Of a DNA stretch of 64,000 bases, positions 34,695 through 43,921 are shown in pieces. Made by a program: the position numbers and the translations under genes. Positions within the stretch are counted from its first letter, which is position 1; each line of letters starts with the position of its first letter. Source of the stretch: Odoribacter sp. Z80 (GTDB taxonomy: Bacteria; Bacteroidota; Bacteroidia; Bacteroidales; Marinifilaceae); contig NZ_QWEL01000002.1 in assembly GCF_009935865.1 (NCBI RefSeq), positions 1 to 64,000 of the forward strand, in the 5' to 3' direction. The notes beneath the pieces are model-generated. The model was not told the DNA's origin. It searched no databases and was given only the letters and a program-made list of their open reading frames with translations.

Positions 34695-36227
34695 TTAATA
34701 AGGAAAAGTCGGAGAGGCCCAATCATACAAAAAGGCATATAAATTAGGGGACATTGGAGAATAATCCGACATGGGAATGGCATAGCATAACTTTTTCAAA
34801 ATTCCTGTTCCTTCAAATGTATGCTTCGGTTCTCCGAAAGGCTGCCCCCCCTGCATTTCATACATCGCTACGGTGTATTTTCCTCCATTCTGAACTCCTA
34901 TCACCAAATAGTCAAAAGCTGTTTCATAAAAAAGATTAGCCATATAAGTAACCGTTCCGGCCGGCAGGGAAGCCACCGACAAAGCAGTTTCCACTTTTTC
35001 CTTCATACTATAGCGATACAATTGGTTGTCCTTCACCGAATAAATAAAACTTCCTCTCAACCCCTTACCGGCAATGACAACAGCCGAAGCAAGTTTCTCG
35101 GCATCCAGCCGGCAGACTTCGGAAATAGTCTCCTTTTCCAGAATTACCAAATAACGTCCGTCCCCCTTCACATCGAACAGATACCAGACAGCATTATCCC
35201 CTGAATTCCAATTCCAGCCGGTAGCAACTGCCTCAGCCTTCTCAAAAGGAACGCGTACTCCGGCATAACCATCTCTATATTCGATTTCACGTCCGTCTGT
35301 ACACATCAGACAATGTTCACTTTCACTCCAATAAGACAATTCCCTTCCGTTAAAAGCCTGGACAAAAGTACTGCCTCCGCAACCTTCGGGCGTAACCAAT
35401 TTGCCCGTAGCATACTCACTGGCAAAAAAACCACCGCCAACACTTTCATAACAAATTCCTTTATTGGAAAAATAGTGGTTATACTCTCCTGTCGTTGCCA
35501 TAGCATAAGGAATTTCATCTTCTTCCATCGTAGCATAAAACAAACTGCTACGGTCAAACATCAGCGACATATCTACCGTATTGTACACAGCAAAATTATT
35601 TTTCCCATATGCTAAAAACATGCCGGTAGCATACGTAGAAGTTGCCGTCTCCGAATCCATATGAATTTTTTTATACACCGGATTCATGTTACGCGGCTTT
35701 CCATTCAGCGGCGCGCCATAATTTTCGGTCAACAAATCATTACGTGTTATTTTCTCCTGATAGTTGTAAAAATCCAACTCAGTGTTGCCATCTGCCGTTT
35801 CTTTCAAAGCATAGAAACCATTGGAGAAGGCAGAAGTCACGTCCAAAGAAAACTCTACCAAACCAAAATAGCCCGTTTCCTTGTGTGTAGCCTCACAGAT
35901 AACCGAATACTTACCAATTTTCAGTTCGACAGGGTAAGCCAGCTTTTTCCCTTCCCAGATTTTATTTTTCCGGTACTCACCTTTTTGCCCGAACTGTCCG
36001 CCATAAATATACCAGTTAAACAACAATTCATCATCTGCAAATCCTTCCACCACTGGAGTAAGTTCCAATACTGAGCTAAAAGCCACTGCCGAAGTGTCCT
36101 GAGGCAAGCCTTCCACCTTAATCTCATGTGCCCGGTTCGCCTCTGTCGCTACTGTGCTGTCGTCATCGAAACAACCGCTCAAACATGCCATCAGACATAA
36201 ACATAAAAGCCATATATATTTTTTCAT
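34695..36227 (-). CDS. PKD-like surface lipoprotein of a SusC/SusD locus
   Basis: A 510-aa lipoprotein with a signal peptide ending LSGC (lipid Cys19) followed by FDDDS, a surface-export-like acidic signature. Residues about 35-130 form an Ig/PKD-like beta domain (SAVAFSSVLELTPVVEGFADDELLFNWYIYGG). The rest is beta-rich and aromatic with repeated YxxG patterns, perhaps a propeller (FSNGFYALKETADGNTELDFYNY onward). It matches the PKD-like lipoproteins encoded beside SusD in Bacteroidales and may bind substrate at the cell surface. It lies 21 nt after the DUF4843 gene. Confidence 0.82.
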   Translation of the reverse strand: MKKYIWLLCLCLMACLSGCFDDDSTVATEANRAHEIKVEGLPQDTSAVAFSSVLELTPVVEGFADDELLFNWYIYGGQFGQKGEYRKNKIWEGKKLAYPVELKIGKYSVICEATHKETGYFGLVEFSLDVTSAFSNGFYALKETADGNTELDFYNYQEKITRNDLLTENYGAPLNGKPRNMNPVYKKIHMDSETATSTYATGMFLAYGKNNFAVYNTVDMSLMFDRSSLFYATMEEDEIPYAMATTGEYNHYFSNKGICYESVGGGFFASEYATGKLVTPEGCGGSTFVQAFNGRELSYWSESEHCLMCTDGREIEYRDGYAGVRVPFEKAEAVATGWNWNSGDNAVWYLFDVKGDGRYLVILEKETISEVCRLDAEKLASAVVIAGKGLRGSFIYSVKDNQLYRYSMKEKVETALSVASLPAGTVTYMANLFYETAFDYLVIGVQNGGKYTVAMYEMQGGQPFGEPKHTFEGTGILKKLCYAIPMSDYSPMSPNLYAFLYDWASPTFPY

Positions 36228-36248
36228 ATCCGTTCTATTTTAAGTCGA

Positions 36249-37106
36249 TTAATAACCATTCGCCACCGGAGTAAAATCCACCGGACCGTCTTCTTCTTCC
36301 CAGACTTTTCCAATTTCCGGATTTGCCAGACGTTCCTCATTTTCCTCTTCTAAACGCTCTGCAAACCATTGGCCCAGGTAAGCAATGTAAGCTTCATCTT
36401 TCGGAGCGAAATACCCCTGAAAATATTCATAAAAAAGAGTACTGATATATTCATCATCCCAGGATTTCTCCGTCCATTTTATCATTAATTCATGTTTCTG
36501 CGGTCCGTAAGTACCGAAATAAGAATTTAAAGAAAACTTATCCCATGCTTCCGGTTTCGTGAGACGATCAGAAATAGTCAGCGTGTAGGTTGCAAACTCC
36601 GGATAGCCGGCCTTGAACCACCCATTGTCCCTGAATGTAATTTTCAACACAACATCCCCCTCTGCTTCCAACGATGCATCACGAAGTACCACTACCGGCA
36701 CCTTCACAGCCGCCGAATCGCCCGGGACCTGGTACAATGCAGCCAGCGATGGCTCATCGAAAGCCACGTAGTGTTTGCCGGCAACGGCATTGACAACCCC
36801 CTGCGTCGTATCCTCTACCTGCATCAAAGCAAGCGGCCGGCTATCTGCAGAAAGTTTACCCATAGTATTCACCCTCAGCCAGACAGTATCTCTCATCTGT
36901 CCTTCCGCAGAATTCAATTTAAAGGAATGGCTTCTGCTTCCCATTCCATCCTTCACACCAGCCGTTGTCAGGCCATCTCCATAATGAAAGGTCAGCATAC
37001 ACTCTTCATCCGAAAATTTCGGGAGGTCTTTTTCGCAAGCGGTTGCCAGTAACAACAATCCTCCTGCATATAATAAATTTGAAAGTTTCATAACAATACG
37101 TTTCAT
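36249..37106 (-). CDS. DUF4843-type lipoprotein
   Basis: A 285-aa lipoprotein (LLLATAC, lipid Cys24) of the DUF4843 type. Key features are FSDEECMLTFHY, DTVWLRVNTMGKLSADSRPLALMQVED, GKHYVAFDEPSLAALY and VLKITFRDNGWFKAGYPEFATYTLTISDRLTKP. The protein is mostly beta strands and has no enzyme motif. Such proteins are found almost only beside SusC/SusD pairs and are taken to be accessory surface binding proteins. The start lies 3 nt after the SusD stop, so translation is probably coupled. Confidence 0.85.
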   Translation of the reverse strand: MKRIVMKLSNLLYAGGLLLLATACEKDLPKFSDEECMLTFHYGDGLTTAGVKDGMGSRSHSFKLNSAEGQMRDTVWLRVNTMGKLSADSRPLALMQVEDTTQGVVNAVAGKHYVAFDEPSLAALYQVPGDSAAVKVPVVVLRDASLEAEGDVVLKITFRDNGWFKAGYPEFATYTLTISDRLTKPEAWDKFSLNSYFGTYGPQKHELMIKWTEKSWDDEYISTLFYEYFQGYFAPKDEAYIAYLGQWFAERLEEENEERLANPEIGKVWEEEDGPVDFTPVANGY

Positions 37107-37109
37107 GGA

Positions 37110-38600
37110 TTAAGGATTAAATTCCGTGTTTACACAATTCCAAAGCACATATACCTCATCGGTGATTTCATCGTCACACCACAACATTTCCGATGCACCT
37201 GTCCGTTTGTAGGCATAAAACATTTGTCCCTCGGCAAAGAATTCCCGACGATACTCCGGCAATAAAATGTCTGTCCGCTTAGTCTGAACATCAAAAGCAT
37301 TCTCATCCAATGCCACCCCACACCCGTATAGCAGATAATCCGCATACAAATTGTTAGCCTCCTCCACATCAGTAGTCGTTTCTATAGCTATCAGATACAT
37401 TTCGGCCATACGCAACATCGGAATGATTTGATAATACAAGGCCAAATCTTCGGCATCATCGGCAAACCAATACTTTTTAATGGCCGCAAATCCCGCACGA
37501 CCATAACTTTTCAGATTCTTGTTCCATCCGGTCGTGTACCTGGTATCTGAATCTTTGTTTTTCGGAAACAGTTCATTCAAACAATCCAAAGTGGTATACA
37601 AATTATTGGCACGGGCATCAACATCAGCCCCCCCGATTAATATTTGGGCCACCGTCTTGACGTCATATTTGCTCAGGTAGAAAAGACATTCGTTCGGACA
37701 AGCATTATAACCGGCCGTGCGGTCCTCATCGCCGGTCAGTTCCATCACCGGTTCCCCATCAGCATCAGTAGCATCAATTACCGCTTTTGCCGTCATGTAT
37801 GCTTCCTCCTTCTGTCCCAAGTAAAGATAAGCCCGCGCCTGCAATGCCTTTACCGCCCAATAATTCAAGCGGGACTGGCGATATCCCATATAGGTATCGT
37901 CCAGTTCTATGTCAGCCGGACTATTCAATTCCTCAAATGTATGACTGAAAACAGGATCGTTATCTTTCAGCAAAGTTTCTGCTTGCTTCAAATCAGACAG
38001 CAGTTTTTCTGTATAACTGTCGAAATCATACCGCATACTCTGGTCGTTGAAAGCCGTGACTTCAGAATAAGGCAGACTGACTTTTCCACTGTTTCCGCCA
38101 GGCACCTCACCGAACAGGCGGAGCACATCCAACTGACAATAGGCACGGATGGCATACGCCTCTCCCATAATCACCGACCGGGTGGCCTCATCCGGAAATA
38201 CACCTGCATTTGTCTTCGCATTCGCAATGATTTTGTTTGCCTGTACAATAATATTGAACAGTTTTGAGTAAATGGCTTGTATGGCTTTACGTGCCGCATC
38301 CTGCTCGTAATCATGTGCCTTTAAATAATAATCCGCCGATTGGTCACCGTAGGACTCTTCTTTGATATACCACAAACCAGCCAACGATTCGATATGGCTC
38401 ATCGTCAGTTTTTGTCCGTACGCATCCGTATTTCCCATCGCCATGTAACATCCGGTCAAGGCCGTACAGAATCCTCTGTAAGAAGAGAATTGCTCTTTTT
38501 CTTTCTGTTCCGTTTCAGGATTCACGTCCAGCCAATCATTGCACGAAACGGACAGACACCCCAAAATCACATATAATAATATGAATCTATATTTCTTCAT
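37110..38600 (-). CDS. SusD/RagB family nutrient-binding lipoprotein
   Basis: The outer-surface lid lipoprotein that captures a nutrient and delivers it to the SusC channel. With the start at 38600 it is 496 aa, begins KKYRFILLYVILGCLSVSC (lipid Cys20) and continues NDWLDVNPETEQ, the standard SusD opening. TPR-like helices follow (AIYSKLFNIIVQANKIIANAK, AIRAYCQLDVLRLFG, WAVKALQARAYLYLG), and the C-terminal region includes LLPEYRREFFAEGQMFYAYKR. The nine extra in-frame codons upstream would overlap susC and weaken the signal peptide. The ligand cannot be told; the locus has no glycan-degrading enzyme. Confidence 0.93.
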   Translation of the reverse strand: MKKYRFILLYVILGCLSVSCNDWLDVNPETEQKEKEQFSSYRGFCTALTGCYMAMGNTDAYGQKLTMSHIESLAGLWYIKEESYGDQSADYYLKAHDYEQDAARKAIQAIYSKLFNIIVQANKIIANAKTNAGVFPDEATRSVIMGEAYAIRAYCQLDVLRLFGEVPGGNSGKVSLPYSEVTAFNDQSMRYDFDSYTEKLLSDLKQAETLLKDNDPVFSHTFEELNSPADIELDDTYMGYRQSRLNYWAVKALQARAYLYLGQKEEAYMTAKAVIDATDADGEPVMELTGDEDRTAGYNACPNECLFYLSKYDVKTVAQILIGGADVDARANNLYTTLDCLNELFPKNKDSDTRYTTGWNKNLKSYGRAGFAAIKKYWFADDAEDLALYYQIIPMLRMAEMYLIAIETTTDVEEANNLYADYLLYGCGVALDENAFDVQTKRTDILLPEYRREFFAEGQMFYAYKRTGASEMLWCDDEITDEVYVLWNCVNTEFNP

Positions 38601-38623
38601 ATCTTCCAAGTTTAATCGGTTTA

Positions 38624-41600
38624 TCAAAACAAGAATTTAATGCTTCCTTGTACATTACGGGCAAACGGATAAGTGATACCCCGTTCCATCTTCACGGTGG
38701 ACCAATACCACAAATCAGAAATATTCACACCGAATGTAACGGAAGTGGCACGCAGGTTTTTCCTTACCCAATCATTGTCCCATTTCCATTGTATGCTGGC
38801 GGATTGCAATTCCAATACCCTATCGTTCATCACAAAACGGGAAGTCGCCCGGGTTTCTATCCCGTTATATCCTTTGAATGCCACCACATCACCGGGTTTT
38901 TGCCAGCGTTCATACAAAGCCCGTGCATCCACATTCTGCGCCATCAGTGTAGTTCGGTCCACTTCCACCCGGTCAACGATGGTCTGGTTATATACTTTAC
39001 CTCCCCAGTGGAATCCCATTGAAAGATTAAAAGTCAGTCCTTTCCACATAAACATCGTATTGGCAATACCCCGGTATCTCGGATCGGATTGCCCAACATA
39101 TACTTTGTCTGATGCTTTCCAGATGTCGGTACGGTTACCATTTTTGTCCAGATAGATTTCCTTTCCGTTGCTGGGGTCTATACCCAAAGAACGCACCACA
39201 TAAATACCGTTCTGCGGACGACCTTCATAGAAAAGGTTAGACACATCCACATCTTCCTGTAAATAAGACTCAGTCTGTTTTTTTATGGCCTCCGACAATT
39301 TAGAGACATAATTTTTGTTATAGCTCAATTGTCCGCTGACCATCCAGTTGATGTCCCGCTCTGCATCACGCATCACATAAACACTGGCGGAAGCTTCCCA
39401 TCCATTGTTCTTCACCTCCCCGACATTATCCACGAAAGACGAGAATCCCATTGAATGAGGCATATCCATGTTAGAAAGCAGGTTATTAGTCTTCTTGCTG
39501 TAAACATTAAATTCTCCTTTGAATCGATTGTTCCAAAGCCCGAATTCCACACCAAAGTTAAATTCGTCCGTCTTCTGCCAGGTCAGATAAGGATTGCCCA
39601 ATCCCTGCAATTCTGCTCCGGTCCAGTTCATATAATAGTTATCGGTCAGAAATTTGTAAAGCGTATTGGCTCCATTGGATCCTTGCTGGATTCCGGTTTG
39701 TCCGTAGGAAACTTTCAAACGGAGGACATTGGCAAGAAATCCTTCCATGAAATGCTCATTATGCAAATTCCAACCGATTCCGGCACTCCAGAACGGAGCA
39801 TATTTCTTTTCGCTTCCGAACGTGGAACTTCCGTCCACACGTGCTGAAAAATCCACATAATAACGGTTATCGTAAATGTAATTCACGTTACCTGTAAGTC
39901 CTAAACGACGGGATTTCGCCTGACTTCCCGCAGGACCTCCATCTTTGGCATACTGCCGGGCTGTCGCTAAAAAATTAACTTTCTCTTCCGTGAAACCTTC
40001 CGCCGAAATGTCATAAGCATAACTGCTTTTTCCTTCTAAGGCATAGTCTACACCTACATATACCTGATGCTTGTCTGCAAACGTCCTGGAATATGAAACG
40101 GTAACATTACTGCTGTAAGTATTGCTCCTGCCGGTAGTATAATCGTAAGTACCGCGCCGCAAGAACCCTTCACCCGATTGGTAATACTCATCATTCGTAA
40201 ATTTGGAATGCTCAGCAGGCAGAAATTTATCGGCCGTATTGTCAGTGGCTGAGATTCCCACTTGTCCGCGAACAATAAAACCCGTCAAAGGTTGCCATTC
40301 AATCGAGAAATTGTTGGTCAAAGTCCGGTAGTCCGCTTTATCGAAACTATTCAGCGTAGCATCATACAGCGGATTCTGATAACCTGTATAATTAGCATGG
40401 AAACCGTCAAACATCCGGATCAGTTTGCCATTTTCATCATAGGGTGCATTATAAGGCTGTTGTTTTACGTACTCGCTGAAATTGCCATACTTACTTTCCT
40501 GGCTTTTGGTCACACCATAAGAAGCATAATTCTTGAAAGTAATATTTTTGACCTTATACATCAACGTCAAAGAACCATTGAACGCCTTTCTATGGGAATC
40601 CTTCATCGCTCCGCGGATATCTTTATAACCGGCAGTGGCACTCCAGCGAAATTCTTCACTACCACCTTCCAAACGCAAGTTATAATGAGAACCTACCCCT
40701 GTCCGCAAAGGCTTGCCCAGCCAATCGGTATCCGTTCCGGCGGCAATTTCCCTCAAACGCTTGGAATAAGCTTCCTTAAACCAAACATCATTACTTGGAG
40801 AATCACTCTTATATAACCCCAAATCCCATTCCAACTGTAATTTCTCGGCAGCGTTCAACATATTGTAAGAAGTCAGGTCCGGTATTTCAAGGTCCATTCC
40901 GACCTCAGCACTTACCCGGAGTTTACCCACTTCAGGCTGCTTCGTCACTACTACAATCACGCCGTTGGAGCCGCGTGATCCGTAAATAGCCGTAGCTGCC
41001 GCATCTTTCAGAATGTTGATGGATTCGATTTCCTCATCATTGTAGTCCATCAAACGCTCCAAAGCAATTTCAAAACCGTCCAGAATAATCAACGGAGTAT
41101 TCACGGAATTGTCGGCACTCTGGTTGTATTCCTTTACGCTCATCGGCAGAGAAGAATTACCACGGATATTGATTTGCGGTAAATTATTCGGATTACTTCC
41201 GTTCAGGTTGTCCATGGCCATATTGATAGACACATCAACGTTTTTCAGTGTTTGCAGCAGATTTTGCCCCTTATACATCTTCAAATCTTCTTTAGACACG
41301 GAAGTCACTGCTCCTGTATAACTCTCCTTCGCTTTTTTAAAGATACCAGTCACAACCACTTCGTCCATATCACTGGCAACAGGAGTAAGTACTGCATTCA
41401 CTTCAGCTTCTACAGCATGCCCCGTCCGAAAAACAACTTCTTTACTTCCCATTCCTATCATGGAAAATACCAGAATATGTTCCCCTTTCGGCACATTCAT
41501 CTTATACATTCCATGCACATCAGCCGATGTACCCAGAGTTGTACCTTTTAGCAATATCGTTGCTCCCGGCAATGGAACTCCATTCTCATCCAATACTTTT

Positions 41601-42004
41601 CCATACACTTTAACCATTTCCGCCTGTTGCGGTGTTTGCACAGCTTTTTCCTTCACTACAATCATGTTTCCCTGCACAGTCCAGGTTACAGCTGTTTTAT
41701 CAAAAAGCGAATTCAACACTTTTTCAACAGTCTCCTCGCTGGCTTTGACAGAAACTTTCCCTAAATGATCTACCAATTCATGGTTAAAAAGGAAAGACAA
41801 TTTTGTTTGATGCTGAATTTCGTTGAAAAGCGATTCAAACGACACATTTTTCATATTCAGAGTCACCCGTTCCTGTTGCGCCATTGTCCGGGCCGACAAG
41901 CCCAACGAAAAAAACAACACGCACACTACAAATAATTTCATCGTCATCAACAACTTTTGCCAATGCCAACACACCGAACACTGGTCTGATCGATTTTTTT
42001 TCAT
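38624..42004 (-). CDS. SusC/RagA TonB-dependent transporter with STN signalling domain
   Basis: An outer-membrane channel of 1126 aa that works with the SusD lipoprotein and is driven by TonB. A long polar N-terminus of about 20 residues precedes the signal peptide (MTMKLFVVCVLFFSLGLSARTMAQ). An STN domain follows (about 48-118, ISFLFNHELVDHL-type), then a carboxypeptidase-D-like regulatory domain (VYGKVLDENGVPLPGATILLKG). The plug shows MDEVVVTGIFKKAKESYTG and YGSRGSNGVIVVVTK, and the barrel ends in the aromatic VQGSIKFLF. The STN domain and the sigma/FecR genes directly upstream make this a trans-envelope signalling transporter, so its own expression is probably induced by the substrate. 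Confidence 0.95.
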   Translation of the reverse strand: MKKNRSDQCSVCWHWQKLLMTMKLFVVCVLFFSLGLSARTMAQQERVTLNMKNVSFESLFNEIQHQTKLSFLFNHELVDHLGKVSVKASEETVEKVLNSLFDKTAVTWTVQGNMIVVKEKAVQTPQQAEMVKVYGKVLDENGVPLPGATILLKGTTLGTSADVHGMYKMNVPKGEHILVFSMIGMGSKEVVFRTGHAVEAEVNAVLTPVASDMDEVVVTGIFKKAKESYTGAVTSVSKEDLKMYKGQNLLQTLKNVDVSINMAMDNLNGSNPNNLPQINIRGNSSLPMSVKEYNQSADNSVNTPLIILDGFEIALERLMDYNDEEIESINILKDAAATAIYGSRGSNGVIVVVTKQPEVGKLRVSAEVGMDLEIPDLTSYNMLNAAEKLQLEWDLGLYKSDSPSNDVWFKEAYSKRLREIAAGTDTDWLGKPLRTGVGSHYNLRLEGGSEEFRWSATAGYKDIRGAMKDSHRKAFNGSLTLMYKVKNITFKNYASYGVTKSQESKYGNFSEYVKQQPYNAPYDENGKLIRMFDGFHANYTGYQNPLYDATLNSFDKADYRTLTNNFSIEWQPLTGFIVRGQVGISATDNTADKFLPAEHSKFTNDEYYQSGEGFLRRGTYDYTTGRSNTYSSNVTVSYSRTFADKHQVYVGVDYALEGKSSYAYDISAEGFTEEKVNFLATARQYAKDGGPAGSQAKSRRLGLTGNVNYIYDNRYYVDFSARVDGSSTFGSEKKYAPFWSAGIGWNLHNEHFMEGFLANVLRLKVSYGQTGIQQGSNGANTLYKFLTDNYYMNWTGAELQGLGNPYLTWQKTDEFNFGVEFGLWNNRFKGEFNVYSKKTNNLLSNMDMPHSMGFSSFVDNVGEVKNNGWEASASVYVMRDAERDINWMVSGQLSYNKNYVSKLSEAIKKQTESYLQEDVDVSNLFYEGRPQNGIYVVRSLGIDPSNGKEIYLDKNGNRTDIWKASDKVYVGQSDPRYRGIANTMFMWKGLTFNLSMGFHWGGKVYNQTIVDRVEVDRTTLMAQNVDARALYERWQKPGDVVAFKGYNGIETRATSRFVMNDRVLELQSASIQWKWDNDWVRKNLRATSVTFGVNISDLWYWSTVKMERGITYPFARNVQGSIKFLF

Positions 42005-42060
42005 AGATTTGTAATTATTAATAACACTTAAATTATGATATGCTTAGGCACATCTATCTG

Positions 42061-42090
42061 CGCAAGGTGCTCCAACACCTTGCGTTTTTT
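42061..42090. other. Hairpin between fecR and susC with a T-tract on the plus strand
   Basis: A perfect 9-bp stem (42061-42069 with 42076-42084) is followed by TTTTTTATTT on the plus strand. Both flanking genes run on the minus strand, where no T-tract follows the stem. It may end antisense transcripts or act as a partial barrier or processing site. Confidence 0.5.
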
Positions 42091-43246
42091 ATTTAGATAC
42101 AGTAATTGTTTTTCCCCAGACAGAGAAATGTACTCCGGTAGCTTCCTCCAATGCCTTCAAAATGGTTTCGATACGCTCATAACGCTCCATATAACCGGAA
42201 AAATGCAAATCCTTAATTTCCTGATTCTGATACAATACCTTCACATCATACCAATTGGCCAATATACCCAGGATTTCTTCCAGACGTTCCCGGCTGAAAC
42301 GGAACACACCTTCCTTCCAGGCCGTGTAAAGCGACACATCCACCTCTTGTAACTTCACCGAACTACTGATTTTATCCCAACGTGCCAGCTGGCCGGGGCA
42401 CATCCGGTATTCCCGTCCAGCAGCAACCGAACAGATACTAATGCTTCCTTCAACTAAAACCGTCTGAATTTCATTTATACGTAAAGTATTGATGTTAAAT
42501 GAGGTTCCATAAACCTTCACTTCCATCCCAGGCGTCTCAACTACAAAAGGACGCCCCGTATCTTTAGCCACCTCAAAATAAGCCTCCCCTTCCAATTGCA
42601 CCCTGCGAACCGCATCATCAAAGACAACCGGATAGCGAAGAATTGTCGCCGCATTCAAAAATACTCTCGTTCCATCAGCCAATATCAGACGATATTCTCC
42701 TCCCCGGCCTGTTGCCAAAACATTTTGTCCCCCTCTTCCTGTGCGCTCTCCTCCTTTCATATCGTAGGCTAACATTCCTGCCTTCTGCCTCACTTCTATC
42801 TCCGGCGCAACCAGGATTTCCTGCTCCGTTTGTCCCGTCAACTCCACCTGCTCCCCTCCGGCCAATGTCAATACCGCCCTCGATGATCCCGGCACTATCG
42901 TTTCGGTAACAGAATTTTCCGGTTGCGGCGCCTTCCATTGCCACACCACAACCATCACCAGAGGCCATACCAAAACAGCAACGGCCCGAAGAATATGTTT
43001 AAAGGATATATATTTACGTTTATGCTTACCAATAGTCGCCTCAAAACGCCGAATGGCCTTTTCTTCATCTATTCCATGGTAAAGGGGATATTCCCGGGAA
43101 AGCAATTTTTCCTGTAAAACAGCATGCAAAAAATCCCGGTTTACGGCACTCGCGCTAACCCAACACTCCAGTTCATTATTTTCCTCCGGCGTTAATTCAC
43201 CCGTCAGACGCAATTGGATCAACCGGATAATTTCATCACTTTCCAT
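42089..43246 (-). CDS. FecR-type anti-sigma factor
   Basis: An inner-membrane anti-sigma factor of 385 aa that holds the ECF sigma factor until the SusC STN domain signals. An N-terminal sigma-binding region (DEIIRLIQLRLTGELTPEENNEL) is followed by one transmembrane helix (HILRAVAVLVWPLVMVVVWQW), a periplasmic FecR domain (TRVFLNAATILRYPVVF, EGEAYFEVAKDTGRPFVVET, VYGTSFNIN) and a C-terminal STN-like DUF4974 domain. The ATG at 43246 is chosen over the TTG at 43285 because the extra codons run through an inverted repeat. It lies 85 nt after the sigma gene. Confidence 0.93.
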   Translation of the reverse strand: MESDEIIRLIQLRLTGELTPEENNELECWVSASAVNRDFLHAVLQEKLLSREYPLYHGIDEEKAIRRFEATIGKHKRKYISFKHILRAVAVLVWPLVMVVVWQWKAPQPENSVTETIVPGSSRAVLTLAGGEQVELTGQTEQEILVAPEIEVRQKAGMLAYDMKGGERTGRGGQNVLATGRGGEYRLILADGTRVFLNAATILRYPVVFDDAVRRVQLEGEAYFEVAKDTGRPFVVETPGMEVKVYGTSFNINTLRINEIQTVLVEGSISICSVAAGREYRMCPGQLARWDKISSSVKLQEVDVSLYTAWKEGVFRFSRERLEEILGILANWYDVKVLYQNQEIKDLHFSGYMERYERIETILKALEEATGVHFSVWGKTITVSK

Positions 43247-43253
43247 ACTTTCT

Positions 43254-43278
43254 CTGTTTGTATATATAATACAAACAG
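43254..43278. promoter_or_regulatory. Perfect inverted repeat upstream of fecR
   Basis: ctgtttgta (43254-43262) and tacaaacag (43270-43278) flank a 7-nt AT spacer. The centre lies about 20 nt before the fecR ATG. It could be an operator or an mRNA hairpin covering the start region. Confidence 0.4.
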
Positions 43279-43331
43279 AATTCAAAAAGGGGTACGGAAA
43301 GAATAATTTTTTTTAAATTTTATAAAACTTT

Positions 43332-43889
43332 CTACAAAACCATTAATAAATACAGGTTTCCTAACCGTTCCCGAAGTATACGAACGGCTTTTTTCTTTTG
43401 AGATTTCACGGTTCCGACCGATATCTGGAACAATTGAGCAATTTCTTCATTTTTTTTTCCGGCTAGGTGCTGCTCAAACACTTTTCGACACCCCTCCGGT
43501 AATTCCTCGATCACCTGGTAGAGCTGCCGGTAAACCTCTTCACGTATCAACGCATAATTCTCATTTTCAGCCGCTCCTCCTCCCTCTATACTTTTTACAT
43601 ACTCCCAATAACGCTGTTCCTGTTTCTTATGTTTCAGGTAATTCAGACAACCATTTCTGACCGATTCATAAAGAAAGGCCCGAAAACCATAAAATGAATT
43701 ATACTCCCTGTTTCCCTTCCATATACCAACAAAAACCTCCTGAACAATATCTTCTGCCGGTTCCTGCAACTGCACATACCTCATTGCATACAGAACCAGA
43801 TAACGATAAAACATCCGGAACAAGTCCCGGTAGACACCAGCCTGCTTCTGATTAATTTGTTCGATAAACTCCTTTTCTATCTGATTCAT
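43332..43889 (-). CDS. ECF-type RNA polymerase sigma factor
   Basis: An ECF sigma factor of 185 aa of the Bacteroidetes SusC/FecR-linked group. Region 2 reads YRDLFRMFYRYLVLYAMRYVQLQEPAEDIVQEVFVGIW, and region 4 reads ELPEGCRKVFEQHLAGKKNEEIAQLFQISVGTVKSQKKKAVRILRERL. The ATG at 43889 gives MNQIEKEFIE; a TTG nine codons upstream at 43916 is less likely. It presumably drives the SusC/SusD genes when released by FecR. Only 32 nt separate it from the ParB-like gene upstream on the same strand, so it may also be read through from that cassette. Confidence 0.92.
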   Translation of the reverse strand: MNQIEKEFIEQINQKQAGVYRDLFRMFYRYLVLYAMRYVQLQEPAEDIVQEVFVGIWKGNREYNSFYGFRAFLYESVRNGCLNYLKHKKQEQRYWEYVKSIEGGGAAENENYALIREEVYRQLYQVIEELPEGCRKVFEQHLAGKKNEEIAQLFQISVGTVKSQKKKAVRILRERLGNLYLLMVL

Positions 43890-43921
43890 TTCCGATATTA
43901 TCCGGTTGATACCCAAAATCC

